Below are positions 24,833 through 32,120 of a stretch of DNA of 51,170 bases, piece by piece. The notes beneath the pieces were generated by a model that was given only the letters and a program-made list of their open reading frames with translations, was not told where the DNA came from and did no database searches. The position numbers and the translations under genes were made by a program. The number at the start of each line of letters is the position of its first letter. The stretch's first letter is position 1. This DNA is from Acidimicrobiales bacterium (lineage in GTDB: Bacteria; Actinomycetota; Acidimicrobiia; Acidimicrobiales; Iamiaceae). Location of the stretch: contig JAOBWM010000176.1 of NCBI GenBank assembly GCA_025463365.1, positions 1 through 51,170 of the forward strand. The letters are read 5' to 3'.

Positions 24833-26704
24833 TCAGGCGCCGAGGAGGTCGCCGCGCACCAGCGTGCGGTACAGGTCGGCGTACAGGCCGCCGGCGGCGA
24901 GCAGGTCTTGGTGGCGGCCCTGCTCCACGAGCCGTCCCTCGTCGAGGACGAGGATGCGATCGGCGTCGGTGATGGTGGACAGCCGGTGGGCGATCACCAG
25001 GGAGGTCCGGCCGGCCAAGGCATGGGCGAGCGCCTCTTGCACCGCGGCCTCGTTCTCGCTGTCGAGGCTGGACGTGGCTTCGTCGAGGATGACGATGGCC
25101 GGGTCCTTCAAGAGCATGCGGGCGATGGCCAGCCGCTGCTTCTCGCCGCCCGACAAGCGGTAGCCGCGCTCGCCGACCACCGTGTCGTACCCGTCGGGCA
25201 GCCCGGCGATCACGTCGTGGATGCGGGCGGCGCGGGCCGCCGCTTCGAGCTCGGCCAGGGTGGCGGCGGGCTTGGCGTAGCGGAGGTTGTCGGCGACCGA
25301 CTCGTGGAAGAGGTGCGGGTCCTGGCTCACGACGCCGATGGCGGCGCGCAGCGAGTCGAGGGTGAGGTCGCGGACGTCGTGGCCGTCGATCCGGACCGCG
25401 CCCTGGGTCACGTCGTAGAGGCGCGGCAGGAGTTGGCTGATGGTGGTCTTCCCGGCTCCCGACGGGCCCACGAGGGCGATGAGCTGGCCGGGCTCGATCT
25501 CGACGTCGATGTCGCGCAGCACGGGACCGCTCCCCGTGTCGGGCGCCAGGGCCTGGGCGGCGCTCTCGAGCGAGACGACCGAGCTCTCGGCGCCGGTGGG
25601 GTAGCTGAACGTGACGTGGTCGAGCTGGATGCGCCCGACCGGATCGACCAGCTCGGTGGCGCCCTCGCGATCGGTGATCGGGTTCGGCGCGTCGAGCACC
25701 TCGAACACTCGGTCGAACGAGACGAACGCGGTCATGAGGTCGACGCGGGCGTTCGTGAGGCTGGTGAGCGGCGTGTAGATCTGGGCCACGAACACGCCGA
25801 GGGCCACCAGCGTGCCGATGGTGATCCCACCGGAGATCACGAGCCTTCCGCCGATCAGGTAGATGACCGCGGTGCCCACGGCGCCCACCATGGTCAAGGC
25901 GACGATGAAGGTGCGGCTGTACATGGCGCTGCGGACGCCGATGTCGCGCACCCGGCCCGCCCGGTCCGAGAAGCTCACGGCCTCGTCGTCGTGGCGGCCG
26001 AACAGCTTCACGAGGAGGGCGCCCGACACGCCGAACCGCTCGGTCATGGTGGCGTTCATGGAGGCGTTGAGGTCGAAGCCCTCACGGGTGATCCCCGAGA
26101 GGCGGCGCCCCACCCGCTTGGCGGGCAGCAGGAAGATCGGCAGGAGCAGGAGCGAGAGCCCGGTGAGCCGCCACTCCAAGATGGCCATGGCCGCCAGCGT
26201 GGTGACGAGCGTGACGACGTTGGACACCACGGTGCCGAGCGTGCCGGTCACGGCGCGCTGGGCGCCGATCACGTCGTTGTTCATGCGGCTCACGAGCGCG
26301 CCGGTCTGGGTGCGGGTGAAGAACGTGATCGGTTGGCGCTGGACGTGGTCGAACAGCGCGGCCCGCAGGTCGTAGATCAGACCCTCTCCGACGGTGGCCG
26401 ACAGCCAGCGCTCCACCATCGACAGCCCCGCGTTGGCGAACGCGACCGCCACCATGATGACGGCCAGCGTCGTGACCTGGCCGAGGTCCTGGTTCGGGAC
26501 GGCGTGGTCGATGATCGTCTTGATGACGAGCGGCGGGGCCAGGCCGAGCAAGGACTCCACGACCACGATCCCGAGGAACCAGAACACCCTCGCCCGGTAG
26601 TGGTGGGCGAACTGCCAGACGCGGCGCACCAGCCCGGGGGTGAGCGTCACGCCGGCCGTGGCCGACGCATCGCTGCTCATCGCGTGGTACATCCGAACGT
26701 CCAT
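24833..26704 (-). CDS. ABC transporter, fused permease-ATPase (multidrug exporter type)
   Basis: 623-residue half transporter. N-terminal six-helix exporter domain (FLGIVVVESLLGLAPPLVI to about residue 330), then an ATPase with Walker A GPSGAGKTT, Q-loop, signature LSGGEKQRLAIARM, Walker B VILDEATSSLD and the His switch IAHRLST. Acts as a homodimer or with a partner to export lipids or drugs. It lies 48 bases after marR on the same strand with its own TAGCCT hexamer ten bases before the ATG. MarR control of a drug exporter is a common arrangement; direct control here is inferred. Confidence 0.9.
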   Translation of the reverse strand: MDVRMYHAMSSDASATAGVTLTPGLVRRVWQFAHHYRARVFWFLGIVVVESLLGLAPPLVIKTIIDHAVPNQDLGQVTTLAVIMVAVAFANAGLSMVERWLSATVGEGLIYDLRAALFDHVQRQPITFFTRTQTGALVSRMNNDVIGAQRAVTGTLGTVVSNVVTLVTTLAAMAILEWRLTGLSLLLLPIFLLPAKRVGRRLSGITREGFDLNASMNATMTERFGVSGALLVKLFGRHDDEAVSFSDRAGRVRDIGVRSAMYSRTFIVALTMVGAVGTAVIYLIGGRLVISGGITIGTLVALGVFVAQIYTPLTSLTNARVDLMTAFVSFDRVFEVLDAPNPITDREGATELVDPVGRIQLDHVTFSYPTGAESSVVSLESAAQALAPDTGSGPVLRDIDVEIEPGQLIALVGPSGAGKTTISQLLPRLYDVTQGAVRIDGHDVRDLTLDSLRAAIGVVSQDPHLFHESVADNLRYAKPAATLAELEAAARAARIHDVIAGLPDGYDTVVGERGYRLSGGEKQRLAIARMLLKDPAIVILDEATSSLDSENEAAVQEALAHALAGRTSLVIAHRLSTITDADRILVLDEGRLVEQGRHQDLLAAGGLYADLYRTLVRGDLLGA

Positions 26705-26714
26705 GAAGGAGGGC

Positions 26715-26720
26715 AGGCTA
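26715..26720 (-). promoter_or_regulatory. -10 hexamer TAGCCT, ABC exporter promoter
   Basis: On the minus strand TAGCCT ends ten bases before ATG 26704, giving a leader of three or four bases. Confidence 0.45.
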
Positions 26721-26752
26721 CGGCCGGCGCCCTCCGAACGACGCTTCTGGGC

Positions 26753-27331
26753 TCAGGGGTGGCGCTCGGCCTCGGCGGCCGCATCGAGCGCCGCCTCGGC
26801 GTCGGCCTCGGCGCAGGCTTCGACCAACACCGGGTCGCCTTGCAGGATGGCCCGATCGACCTTGGCGAAGGCGGTGCCGATCACGGCGAGCTCTTCGGGG
26901 GTCACGCGATCGACGAACCAGGTGCGCACACCCGCCACGTGGTGCGGTGCGGTGGCCTCGATCAGCTCGCGCCCCTTGGGCGTGAGCACGGCGAGCAGGC
27001 CGCGCCCGTCGTTCGGGCACGATTCGCGCAGCACGAGGCCGCGGGATTCGAGCCGGCCGATGTGGTGCGACAGGCGGCTGCGGGACTCGACCGATCGGAG
27101 GGCGAGCTCGGCCATCCGCATGCGGCCGTCGTCGGACTCCGACAAGGACACCAGCACGCCGTAGTCGTCGTGGGTCAGGCCCCGCGCCTTGAGGTCCTGG
27201 TCGAGGCGTTCGAGGAGCCGGCGTGAGCCGGCGATGAAGCTGCGCCAGGCGTGCTGCTCGGTCTCGTCGAGCCAGGCGACGGGCTGGTCCGGGGCGGTGG
27301 GATCGGTGGCGTCGGGAAGGTCGGTGGCCAT
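26753..27331 (-). CDS. MarR-family transcriptional regulator
   Basis: 192 residues with the winged-helix core: LKARGLTHDDYGVLVSL, recognition region MAELALRSVESRSRLSHHIG and wing RLESRGLVLRESCPNDGRGL. Usually a dimeric repressor released by small ligands. The C-terminal 30 residues are Ala/Glu-rich and extra. ATG 27331 is chosen because TACACT ends six bases before it. It is divergent from yceI; two matching operator-like sequences lie between the genes. It precedes the ABC exporter on the same strand. Confidence 0.9.
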   Translation of the reverse strand: MATDLPDATDPTAPDQPVAWLDETEQHAWRSFIAGSRRLLERLDQDLKARGLTHDDYGVLVSLSESDDGRMRMAELALRSVESRSRLSHHIGRLESRGLVLRESCPNDGRGLLAVLTPKGRELIEATAPHHVAGVRTWFVDRVTPEELAVIGTAFAKVDRAILQGDPVLVEACAEADAEAALDAAAEAERHP

Positions 27332-27337
27332 GGCGGG

Positions 27338-27343
27338 AGTGTA
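27338..27343 (-). promoter_or_regulatory. -10 hexamer TACACT, leaderless marR promoter
   Basis: TACACT on the minus strand ends six bases before ATG 27331. Seventeen bases further upstream lies the first operator copy, which would therefore cover its -35 region. Confidence 0.6.
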
Positions 27344-27354
27344 CCCGGATCCGC

Positions 27355-27406
27355 AGTTGATTGACATTTCAACTTTGTGTGGTGTAGAGTGGTTGTCAGT
27401 TCAACT
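27355..27406. promoter_or_regulatory. probable MarR operator pair and yceI promoter
   Basis: TTGACATTTCAACT (27361-27374) and TTGTCAGTTCAACT (27393-27406) agree at 12 of 14 bases and are 32 bp apart, about three helical turns. The first is the right part of an inverted repeat AGTTGA-8-TCAACT (27355-27374). The yceI promoter is TTGACA (27361-27366), 18-bp spacer, TAGAGT (27385-27390), so one copy covers the -35 and the other lies just past the start of transcription. Confidence 0.7.
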
Positions 27407-27436
27407 AGCCCGCTCACCAGCACCGAGGTAACCCCC

Positions 27437-27982
27437 ATGAGCACCCCCGAGATCCCCACCGGCACGTGGAGCATCGACGCATCGCACTCCGAGGTCGGAT
27501 TCACCGTCCGCCACCTGATGGTGTCCAAGGTCCGCGGCAACTTCGAGACCTTCCAAGGCACCATCAACATCGCGGAGAACCCGCTCGAGTCGAGCGTCCA
27601 GGTCGAGGTCGACCTCAACTCCATCAACACCCGTGACGTCCAGCGTGACGGTCACCTGCGTTCGGCCGACTTCTTCGAGGTCGACAAGAACCCCAAGATG
27701 ACCTTCGCCTCCACCGGCGTGAGCGCCGATGGCAACGGCTACAAGCTCACCGGTGACCTCACCATCAAGGGCGTCACCAAGAGCGTCGACCTCGATCTCG
27801 AGTTCAACGGCGTCCATGGCGACCCGTGGGGCGGCACCCGCGCCGGGTTCTCGGCTGAGACCGAGATCAGCCGCAAGGACTTCGGTGTCGACTTCGAGAT
27901 CCCGATGGACGGCGGCGGCGTCGTGGTGGGCGACAAGATCAAGGTCGTCCTCGAGGTCGAAGCCGTCCTCCAGGCCGCCTGA
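27437..27982 (+). CDS. YceI-family lipid-binding protein
   Basis: 181 residues of the YceI family, a lipocalin-like barrel that binds isoprenoid-type lipids. GTWSIDASHSEVGFTVRHLM, SKVRGNF, RDGHLRSADFF and GDLTIKGVTK are the family blocks. No signal peptide, so it is likely cytoplasmic, unlike the periplasmic E. coli protein. GAGGTAA precedes the ATG at 27437. It has a good -35/-10 promoter overlapped by the proposed MarR operators and a T-tailed terminator, so it is probably an inducible single-gene unit. Confidence 0.93.
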   Translation: MSTPEIPTGTWSIDASHSEVGFTVRHLMVSKVRGNFETFQGTINIAENPLESSVQVEVDLNSINTRDVQRDGHLRSADFFEVDKNPKMTFASTGVSADGNGYKLTGDLTIKGVTKSVDLDLEFNGVHGDPWGGTRAGFSAETEISRKDFGVDFEIPMDGGGVVVGDKIKVVLEVEAVLQAA

Positions 27983-28012
27983 CCGGTCGGGTCCCGTCCG
28001 GACCCTGGAACT

Positions 28013-28057
28013 GCGACGCCGCCCGGGCCTCCCGCCCGTGCGGCGTCGCTCGTCTTT
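28013..28057 (+). terminator. rho-independent terminator after yceI
   Basis: GCGACGCCGC / GCGGCGTCGC, a 10-bp stem with an inner GC hairpin, followed by TCGTCTTTT. The only hairpin in the window with a clear T-tract. Confidence 0.8.
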
Positions 28058-28118
28058 TCGTACGTCCGTCGCTCCCGTCTGCTCTGCTCGTCGCCATACC
28101 CATCGAGGAGGTCCCGCC

Positions 28119-28655
28119 GTGGGAATCACCGGCATGAACCACGCCGTGCTCTACGTCCGTGACGCCGCCCGGAGCGCGGCGTTCTACGAATCCGTGCTCG
28201 GCTTCTCCACCGTCGCCGTGTTCCCGGGCGGGGCGTTCCTTCGCGCGCCGGGATCCACCAACGACCACGACATCGCGTTCTTCTCCATCGGCGAGGAGGC
28301 CGGGCCGTCGATGGCGGGCCGCGCGACGGTGGGTCTGTACCACCTGGCGTGGGAGGTGCCGACGCTCGAGGACCTGGCCGAGCTGGCCGCCAAGCTGTCT
28401 GATGCAGGATCGCTCGTCGGCGCATCGGACCACACGGTGAGCAAGAGCCTGTACGCCCACGATCCCGACGGCCTCGAGTTCGAGGTCTGCTGGGTCGTTC
28501 CGTTGGCACTGCTCGGCGAAGGCGAGTCGCCGTCCGCCCGTCCGCTCCCGCTCGACATCGACCGCGAGGTCGAGCGCTACGGAGCAGATACGCGCGGCGG
28601 CCGCATCCCTGCTGCTCAGACGTTCCAGGCGTTGCCGGGGTCGGTCACGACGTAG
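28119..28655 (+). CDS. VOC-family (glyoxalase/dioxygenase-like) protein
   Basis: 178 residues of the vicinal-oxygen-chelate fold. MNHAVLYVRDAARSAAFYESVLGFS opens the first module; metal ligands are probably His in MNHAVLYV, His in LYHLAWEV and Glu in GLEFEVCW. DPDGLEFE is typical of catechol 2,3-dioxygenase-like members. GTG start after GAGGAGG. The 3' end overlaps the convergent RDD gene by about 40 bases. Reaction not predictable. Confidence 0.85.
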   Translation: MGITGMNHAVLYVRDAARSAAFYESVLGFSTVAVFPGGAFLRAPGSTNDHDIAFFSIGEEAGPSMAGRATVGLYHLAWEVPTLEDLAELAAKLSDAGSLVGASDHTVSKSLYAHDPDGLEFEVCWVVPLALLGEGESPSARPLPLDIDREVERYGADTRGGRIPAAQTFQALPGSVTT

Positions 28656-29104
28656 GACCCGGAGACCTTGTCCCAGATGTTCTGGTTGTTCTTGTCCCAG
28701 AAGGGCATGAAGAGCAGGACGCCGAGGGTGATGGTGATCGCGATGGAGGCCACGATGCCCGCGAGGATCCCACGGACCCAGAACATGCGACCGAAGCCCA
28801 AGGGCTTGAGGTCTTGGGCGCCGATGACGCGCTGCCCAAGGAGCTTCTTGGCGGGCGTCTGGCCGTGCGGTGCGAGCATCGCGGCCCAGATCAGCCAGCC
28901 GATGCCCAAGGTCACGGTGACGAGGACACCTTCGAGCAGGTAGGCCACGAGCCGCATGCCGCCACCGACGGGAGCGACGCCCGGGGGCAGGCCGGCGACG
29001 CCGCCGACCGGCGACGGGTCCGAGCCGTACGCGCCGGGGGCGGGGACCGCGCCGGGGGCGGGGACCGCGCCAGGCGGAGGAGGGATGGTGGGGTCGTAGC
29101 TCAT
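28616..29104 (-). CDS. RDD-family membrane protein
   Basis: 162 residues. A Pro/Gly/Ala-rich cytoplasmic N-terminus (about 48 residues) containing PGAVPA twice precedes an RDD-type membrane domain: GGGMRLVAYLLEGVLVTVTLGIGWLIW, APHGQTPAKKLLGQRVI and RMFWVRGILAGIVASIAITI. Two or three membrane segments. Function unknown. The N-terminus is encoded by a perfect tandem 18-base repeat. Confidence 0.8.
   Translation of the reverse strand: MSYDPTIPPPPGAVPAPGAVPAPGAYGSDPSPVGGVAGLPPGVAPVGGGMRLVAYLLEGVLVTVTLGIGWLIWAAMLAPHGQTPAKKLLGQRVIGAQDLKPLGFGRMFWVRGILAGIVASIAITITLGVLLFMPFWDKNNQNIWDKVSGSYVVTDPGNAWNV
29031..29071 (-). repeat. tandem 18-bp repeat in the RDD gene
   Basis: Two identical copies of an 18-base unit (29031-29048, 29049-29066) and the first five bases of a third. 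It encodes repeats of PGAVPA and could vary by slippage without frame loss. Confidence 0.85.
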
Positions 29105-29294
29105 GAGGTGGCTCCCGATGCCGAGGTGCTCGACGCGGGTCGGCCGTATCTCACATCCGCCCCCGCCGTGCGAGAGCTGCGGACCCTAATCCCATCATCG
29201 GCCCGAGGGCGGAGAGGCGCTGGTACCACGAGGGCCGACGCGGTTCAGGGGCGGCAGGGGCAGACTTGCGGTCCGCCACGCCAAGGGGGCTCGC

Positions 29295-30137
29295 ATGGGT
29301 GCCGTCACCAAGGTCCACCACCTCGACTGCTGCACGATGTGCCCGATCCTCGGATCCGGTCCGAGCGGGCACCTCGTCGCCCACGTGCTGGCCCTGGAGA
29401 CCGAGCGGTCCGGGATCGTGCTCGTCGACACCGGGATCGGGACCGAGGGACGCGCCGACCCTGTCCACCAGCTCGGGTGGCCGTTCGCGAAGCTCTTCCG
29501 GCCCGACCTCGACCCGGCTCGCACCGCGAAGGCCCAGCTCGTCGGCCTCGGCCTCGATCCCGCCGACGTCCGCCACATCGTGGTGACCCACCTCGACGTC
29601 GACCACGCCGGCGGCCTGGCGGACTTCCCCGATGCCACGGTGCACGTCCACGCGACGGAGCTCGACATGGCGCAGGACCGGCCGACCATGGCCGAGAAGA
29701 CCCGCTACCGGCCGATCCAGTGGGCGCACGGCGCCACCTTCGAGACCTACGAGCAGACCGGCGAGGCATGGTTCGGCTTCGACGCGGTCCATGCCTTGGC
29801 GGGACTCCCCGAGGAGATCCTCGCCATCCCCCTGCCCGGCCACTCCCACGGCCACGCGGTGATCGCCGTCGACGGGCCTGGCGGCTGGCTCCTGCACTGC
29901 GGCGACGCCTACTTCGACCAGCAGGTCGTCCGACCGTCGGCACCAGCCGGCTCGGCGGTCGTCCGCCGCTTCGAGCAGATGGTCGCCGTGGACCGCAAGC
30001 GGGTGGCTGCCAACCACGCCCGGCTCCGCGATCTGGTGGCGAGCCACGGCGCTGAGATCGAGGTCTTCAGCGCCCACGACACCCGCGAGTTCGACCGCCT
30101 GGCCGCCGCCTCGGCGGTCACCGACCCGGCCGCCTGA
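29295..30137 (+). CDS. metallo-beta-lactamase-fold hydrolase (AHL-lactonase-like)
   Basis: 280 residues. The metal motif HLDVDHAGG and later ligands GHSHGH, GDAYFD and AHD are in order, as in the AiiA/lactonase branch of the superfamily. The N-terminus VHHLDCCTMCPI is Cys-rich. AAGGGGG precedes the ATG at 29295. No signal peptide. Lactone or other ester hydrolysis is likely; quorum-quenching activity is possible but unproven. Confidence 0.85.
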   Translation: MGAVTKVHHLDCCTMCPILGSGPSGHLVAHVLALETERSGIVLVDTGIGTEGRADPVHQLGWPFAKLFRPDLDPARTAKAQLVGLGLDPADVRHIVVTHLDVDHAGGLADFPDATVHVHATELDMAQDRPTMAEKTRYRPIQWAHGATFETYEQTGEAWFGFDAVHALAGLPEEILAIPLPGHSHGHAVIAVDGPGGWLLHCGDAYFDQQVVRPSAPAGSAVVRRFEQMVAVDRKRVAANHARLRDLVASHGAEIEVFSAHDTREFDRLAAASAVTDPAA

Positions 30138-30214
30138 GCGCCTGAACGCCTGAGCGTCTCGGTCAGCCGGGATCAGCCGGACACGCCGTCGGGCGAGCGC
30201 TCCCCGGGAACGGC

Positions 30215-30242
30215 GAAGGCCCGAGCCGCGGCCCGGGCCTTC
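30215..30242 (-). terminator. terminator of tRNA-Ser(CGA)
   Basis: GAAGGCCCG / CGGGCCTTC, a 9-bp stem, ending 9 bases past the tRNA 3' end on the minus strand. Confidence 0.65.
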
Positions 30243-30250
30243 GATCTGGC

Positions 30251-30340
30251 TGGCGGAGGGTGTGGGATTTGAACCCACGGTGGCCTTGCAACCACAACGG
30301 TTTTCGAGACCGTCCCATTCGTCCGCTCTGGCAACCCTCC
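30251..30340 (-). tRNA. tRNA-Ser (anticodon CGA)
   Basis: 90-base class II tRNA read on the minus strand. Acceptor GGAGGGT pairs with ACCCTCC, anticodon stem-loop ACGGT-CTCGAAA-ACCGT, long variable arm, T-loop GTTCAAATC, and encoded CCA. Reads UCG codons. Confidence 0.95.
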
Positions 30341-30420
30341 GCCTGCGACCCTAGCCGCGAGGGTCGCAGGACTCCCACGCCGGATCGCGTCCAGCAGCGG
30401 CCTGTGGCGGCGCGCGCCGG

Positions 30421-30897
30421 TCAGCGGCGAGCGGCGAAGAAGGCGGTGAGGAGGGCGGCCGATTCCTCGGCGAGGACGCCGGCCACCACCTCGGACGTGT
30501 GGTTCAGGCGTTGGTCGACCGCGAGGTTGTAGAGCGAGCCGGTGGCGCCGGCGCGCAGGTCGGCGGCACCGAACACCACCCGGCCGACCTGGGCGGCCCA
30601 CACCGCGCCGGCACACATCGGGCACGGCTCGAGGGTGACGACGAGCGTGGCCTCGTGGAGCCGGCGCGTGCCGACGGCCGCCGCCGCATCGCGGATGGCC
30701 AGCACCTCCGCATGGGCCGTCGGGTCGCCGCTCGTCTCGCGCTCGTTTCGGCGCCGAGCGACGATCTTGCCGTCGACGAGCACGACGGCGCCGACGGGCA
30801 CCTCGCCGGCCTCGGCCGCCAGCCGGGCCTCGTCGAGGGCGACGCCCATCGCTTCGACCTCGACCGACGTGGCTGGCATGGCGACCATGGCATCCAT
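30421..30897 (-). CDS. tadA: tRNA-specific adenosine-34 deaminase
   Basis: 158-residue zinc deaminase that makes inosine at the wobble base of tRNA-Arg(ACG). The catalytic HAEVLAIRDAA and zinc motif PCPMCAGAV are present, with GEVPVGAV near the N-terminus and GSLYNL towards the C-terminus. Several in-frame Met codons lie near the start (30897, 30888, 30879); the longest is given. Divergent from the DUF2277 gene. Confidence 0.92.
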   Translation of the reverse strand: MDAMVAMPATSVEVEAMGVALDEARLAAEAGEVPVGAVVLVDGKIVARRRNERETSGDPTAHAEVLAIRDAAAAVGTRRLHEATLVVTLEPCPMCAGAVWAAQVGRVVFGAADLRAGATGSLYNLAVDQRLNHTSEVVAGVLAEESAALLTAFFAARR

Positions 30898-30996
30898 CCT
30901 GCCTGCCCCGATGACCCCCGAAGACTTCCGGCTGCTTCCGCCGTACCCTGGTCACTCGTCGAGTGGGCCACGCGTGTCCACGACCGGAGGATCGCC

Positions 30997-31266
30997 ATGT
31001 GCCGCAACATCACCGAGCTCCGCGGACTCGAGCCGCCCGCGACCGAGACGGAGGTCGAAGCCGCGGCGCGGCAGTTCGTCCGGAAGGTCAGCGGGCTGAA
31101 CAAGGCGCCCGTGGGCCACGAGGAGCCGTTCGAGGCGGCCATCGCCGAGGTGGCCCTCATCATGGGCGCGCTGCTCGACGAGCTCCCGCCCCGCCGCCAG
31201 CCGACCACGCACCTCCCGCCGCTGCGCCGGCGTGCCCAGGCCCAAGCCGAGGCCGTCACCGCGTGA
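30997..31266 (+). CDS. DUF2277 family protein
   Basis: 89 residues. MCRNITELRGLEPPAT is the invariant opening of this small family, followed by AAARQFVRKVSGLNKAP. GGAGG lies six bases before the ATG at 30997, and a TACCCT hexamer lies about 50 bases upstream. Function unknown; members are common in actinobacteria. The longer open frame upstream is antisense to tadA and not used. Confidence 0.88.
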   Translation: MCRNITELRGLEPPATETEVEAAARQFVRKVSGLNKAPVGHEEPFEAAIAEVALIMGALLDELPPRRQPTTHLPPLRRRAQAQAEAVTA

Positions 31267-31333
31267 GACCGGCGTCGCAGCCTGCTCAGGCGGCTTCGCC
31301 CCGGTAGCCTCGTGCAGCAACGCACGGGGAGGC

Positions 31334-31987
31334 ATGTCGGTGGGGGCAGCGGTGGCGAAGGACGGGGCACAGCGGCAGCGGACCTATCGCGGGGCATCCC
31401 CCGAGCAGCGCCAGTTCGAGCGACGTGACCGGCTCCTCGGGTCGGCGCTCGAGCTGTACGGGACCGTCGGGTTCGCCAACGTCTCGATCCAGGCGCTCTG
31501 CCGGCACAGCGGGGTGACGGCCCGGCACTTCTACGAAGCGTTCGACAGCCGCGACCAGGTGCTCGAGGAGCTCCACGACCGCATCGTCGGTGAGGCGGCC
31601 GCGCTGGTGGTGGGGGCGCTCGACGGCGTGGAGCCGACCGACCCGACCGCGATGAGCCGGGCTGGGCTCCACGCCTTCTACACGTCGATGCTCGGAGACC
31701 CCCGCCGGGCCCGGATCGCGATGATCGAGGTCATGGGGCTTCCGGCGGAGAAGGCGCTGGCGTGCGTCGACCAGTTCGGCGCCATCATCGAGGCGTACGC
31801 GGTGCAACTCGAAGCGGCCGGGCTGGTGCGGCTTCCCTCGGTGCACCTCACCGCGGTGATCCTCGCCGGCGCCGTGCGCCAACTCATGGTCGATTGGCTC
31901 ACCGCCCGCGACCGCGCCCCGGTCGAGGAGCTGGTCGAGGTCACAACCGACCTGTTCGCCACCGTGGGCCGGTTCGCCGCTCCCTGA
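31334..31987 (+). CDS. TetR-family transcriptional regulator
   Basis: 217 residues from the ATG at 31334 (after GGGGAGG; TAGCCT about 34 bases upstream). The helix-turn-helix lies in GFANVSIQALCRHSGVTARHFYEAF, then a ligand-binding helical domain with a C-terminal TetR_C-like region. The upstream ATG at 31232 would overlap DUF2277 and is rejected. Target unknown; the neighbouring pilin operon starts 134 bases downstream and is a possible but unsupported target. Confidence 0.88.
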   Translation: MSVGAAVAKDGAQRQRTYRGASPEQRQFERRDRLLGSALELYGTVGFANVSIQALCRHSGVTARHFYEAFDSRDQVLEELHDRIVGEAAALVVGALDGVEPTDPTAMSRAGLHAFYTSMLGDPRRARIAMIEVMGLPAEKALACVDQFGAIIEAYAVQLEAAGLVRLPSVHLTAVILAGAVRQLMVDWLTARDRAPVEELVEVTTDLFATVGRFAAP

Positions 31988-31999
31988 CCTCGGGTCAGG
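31983..31999 (+). terminator. hairpin at the tetR stop
   Basis: CCTGACC-TCG-GGTCAGG, a 7-bp stem that includes the TGA stop. Likely separates tetR from the minor pilin operon. Confidence 0.5.
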
Positions 32000-32065
32000 C
32001 CGGCGGGTCGTGCGTGCCCGTCGGCGGCCAGTTCCGCGCGTCACCGACCATTTCGACAAGGTTCA

Positions 32066-32094
32066 TTGTCCCTTGAGCGCCTGACCGTTAGGGT
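32066..32094 (+). promoter_or_regulatory. promoter of the lectin-pilin operon
   Basis: TTGTCC (32066-32071), 17-bp spacer, TAGGGT (32089-32094). The transcript would begin near 32101 with GGGGGGAGGG (32104-32113) before the GTG at 32121. Confidence 0.6.
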
Positions 32095-32120
32095 CACCCA
32101 TCGGGGGGAGGGCGAGCACT

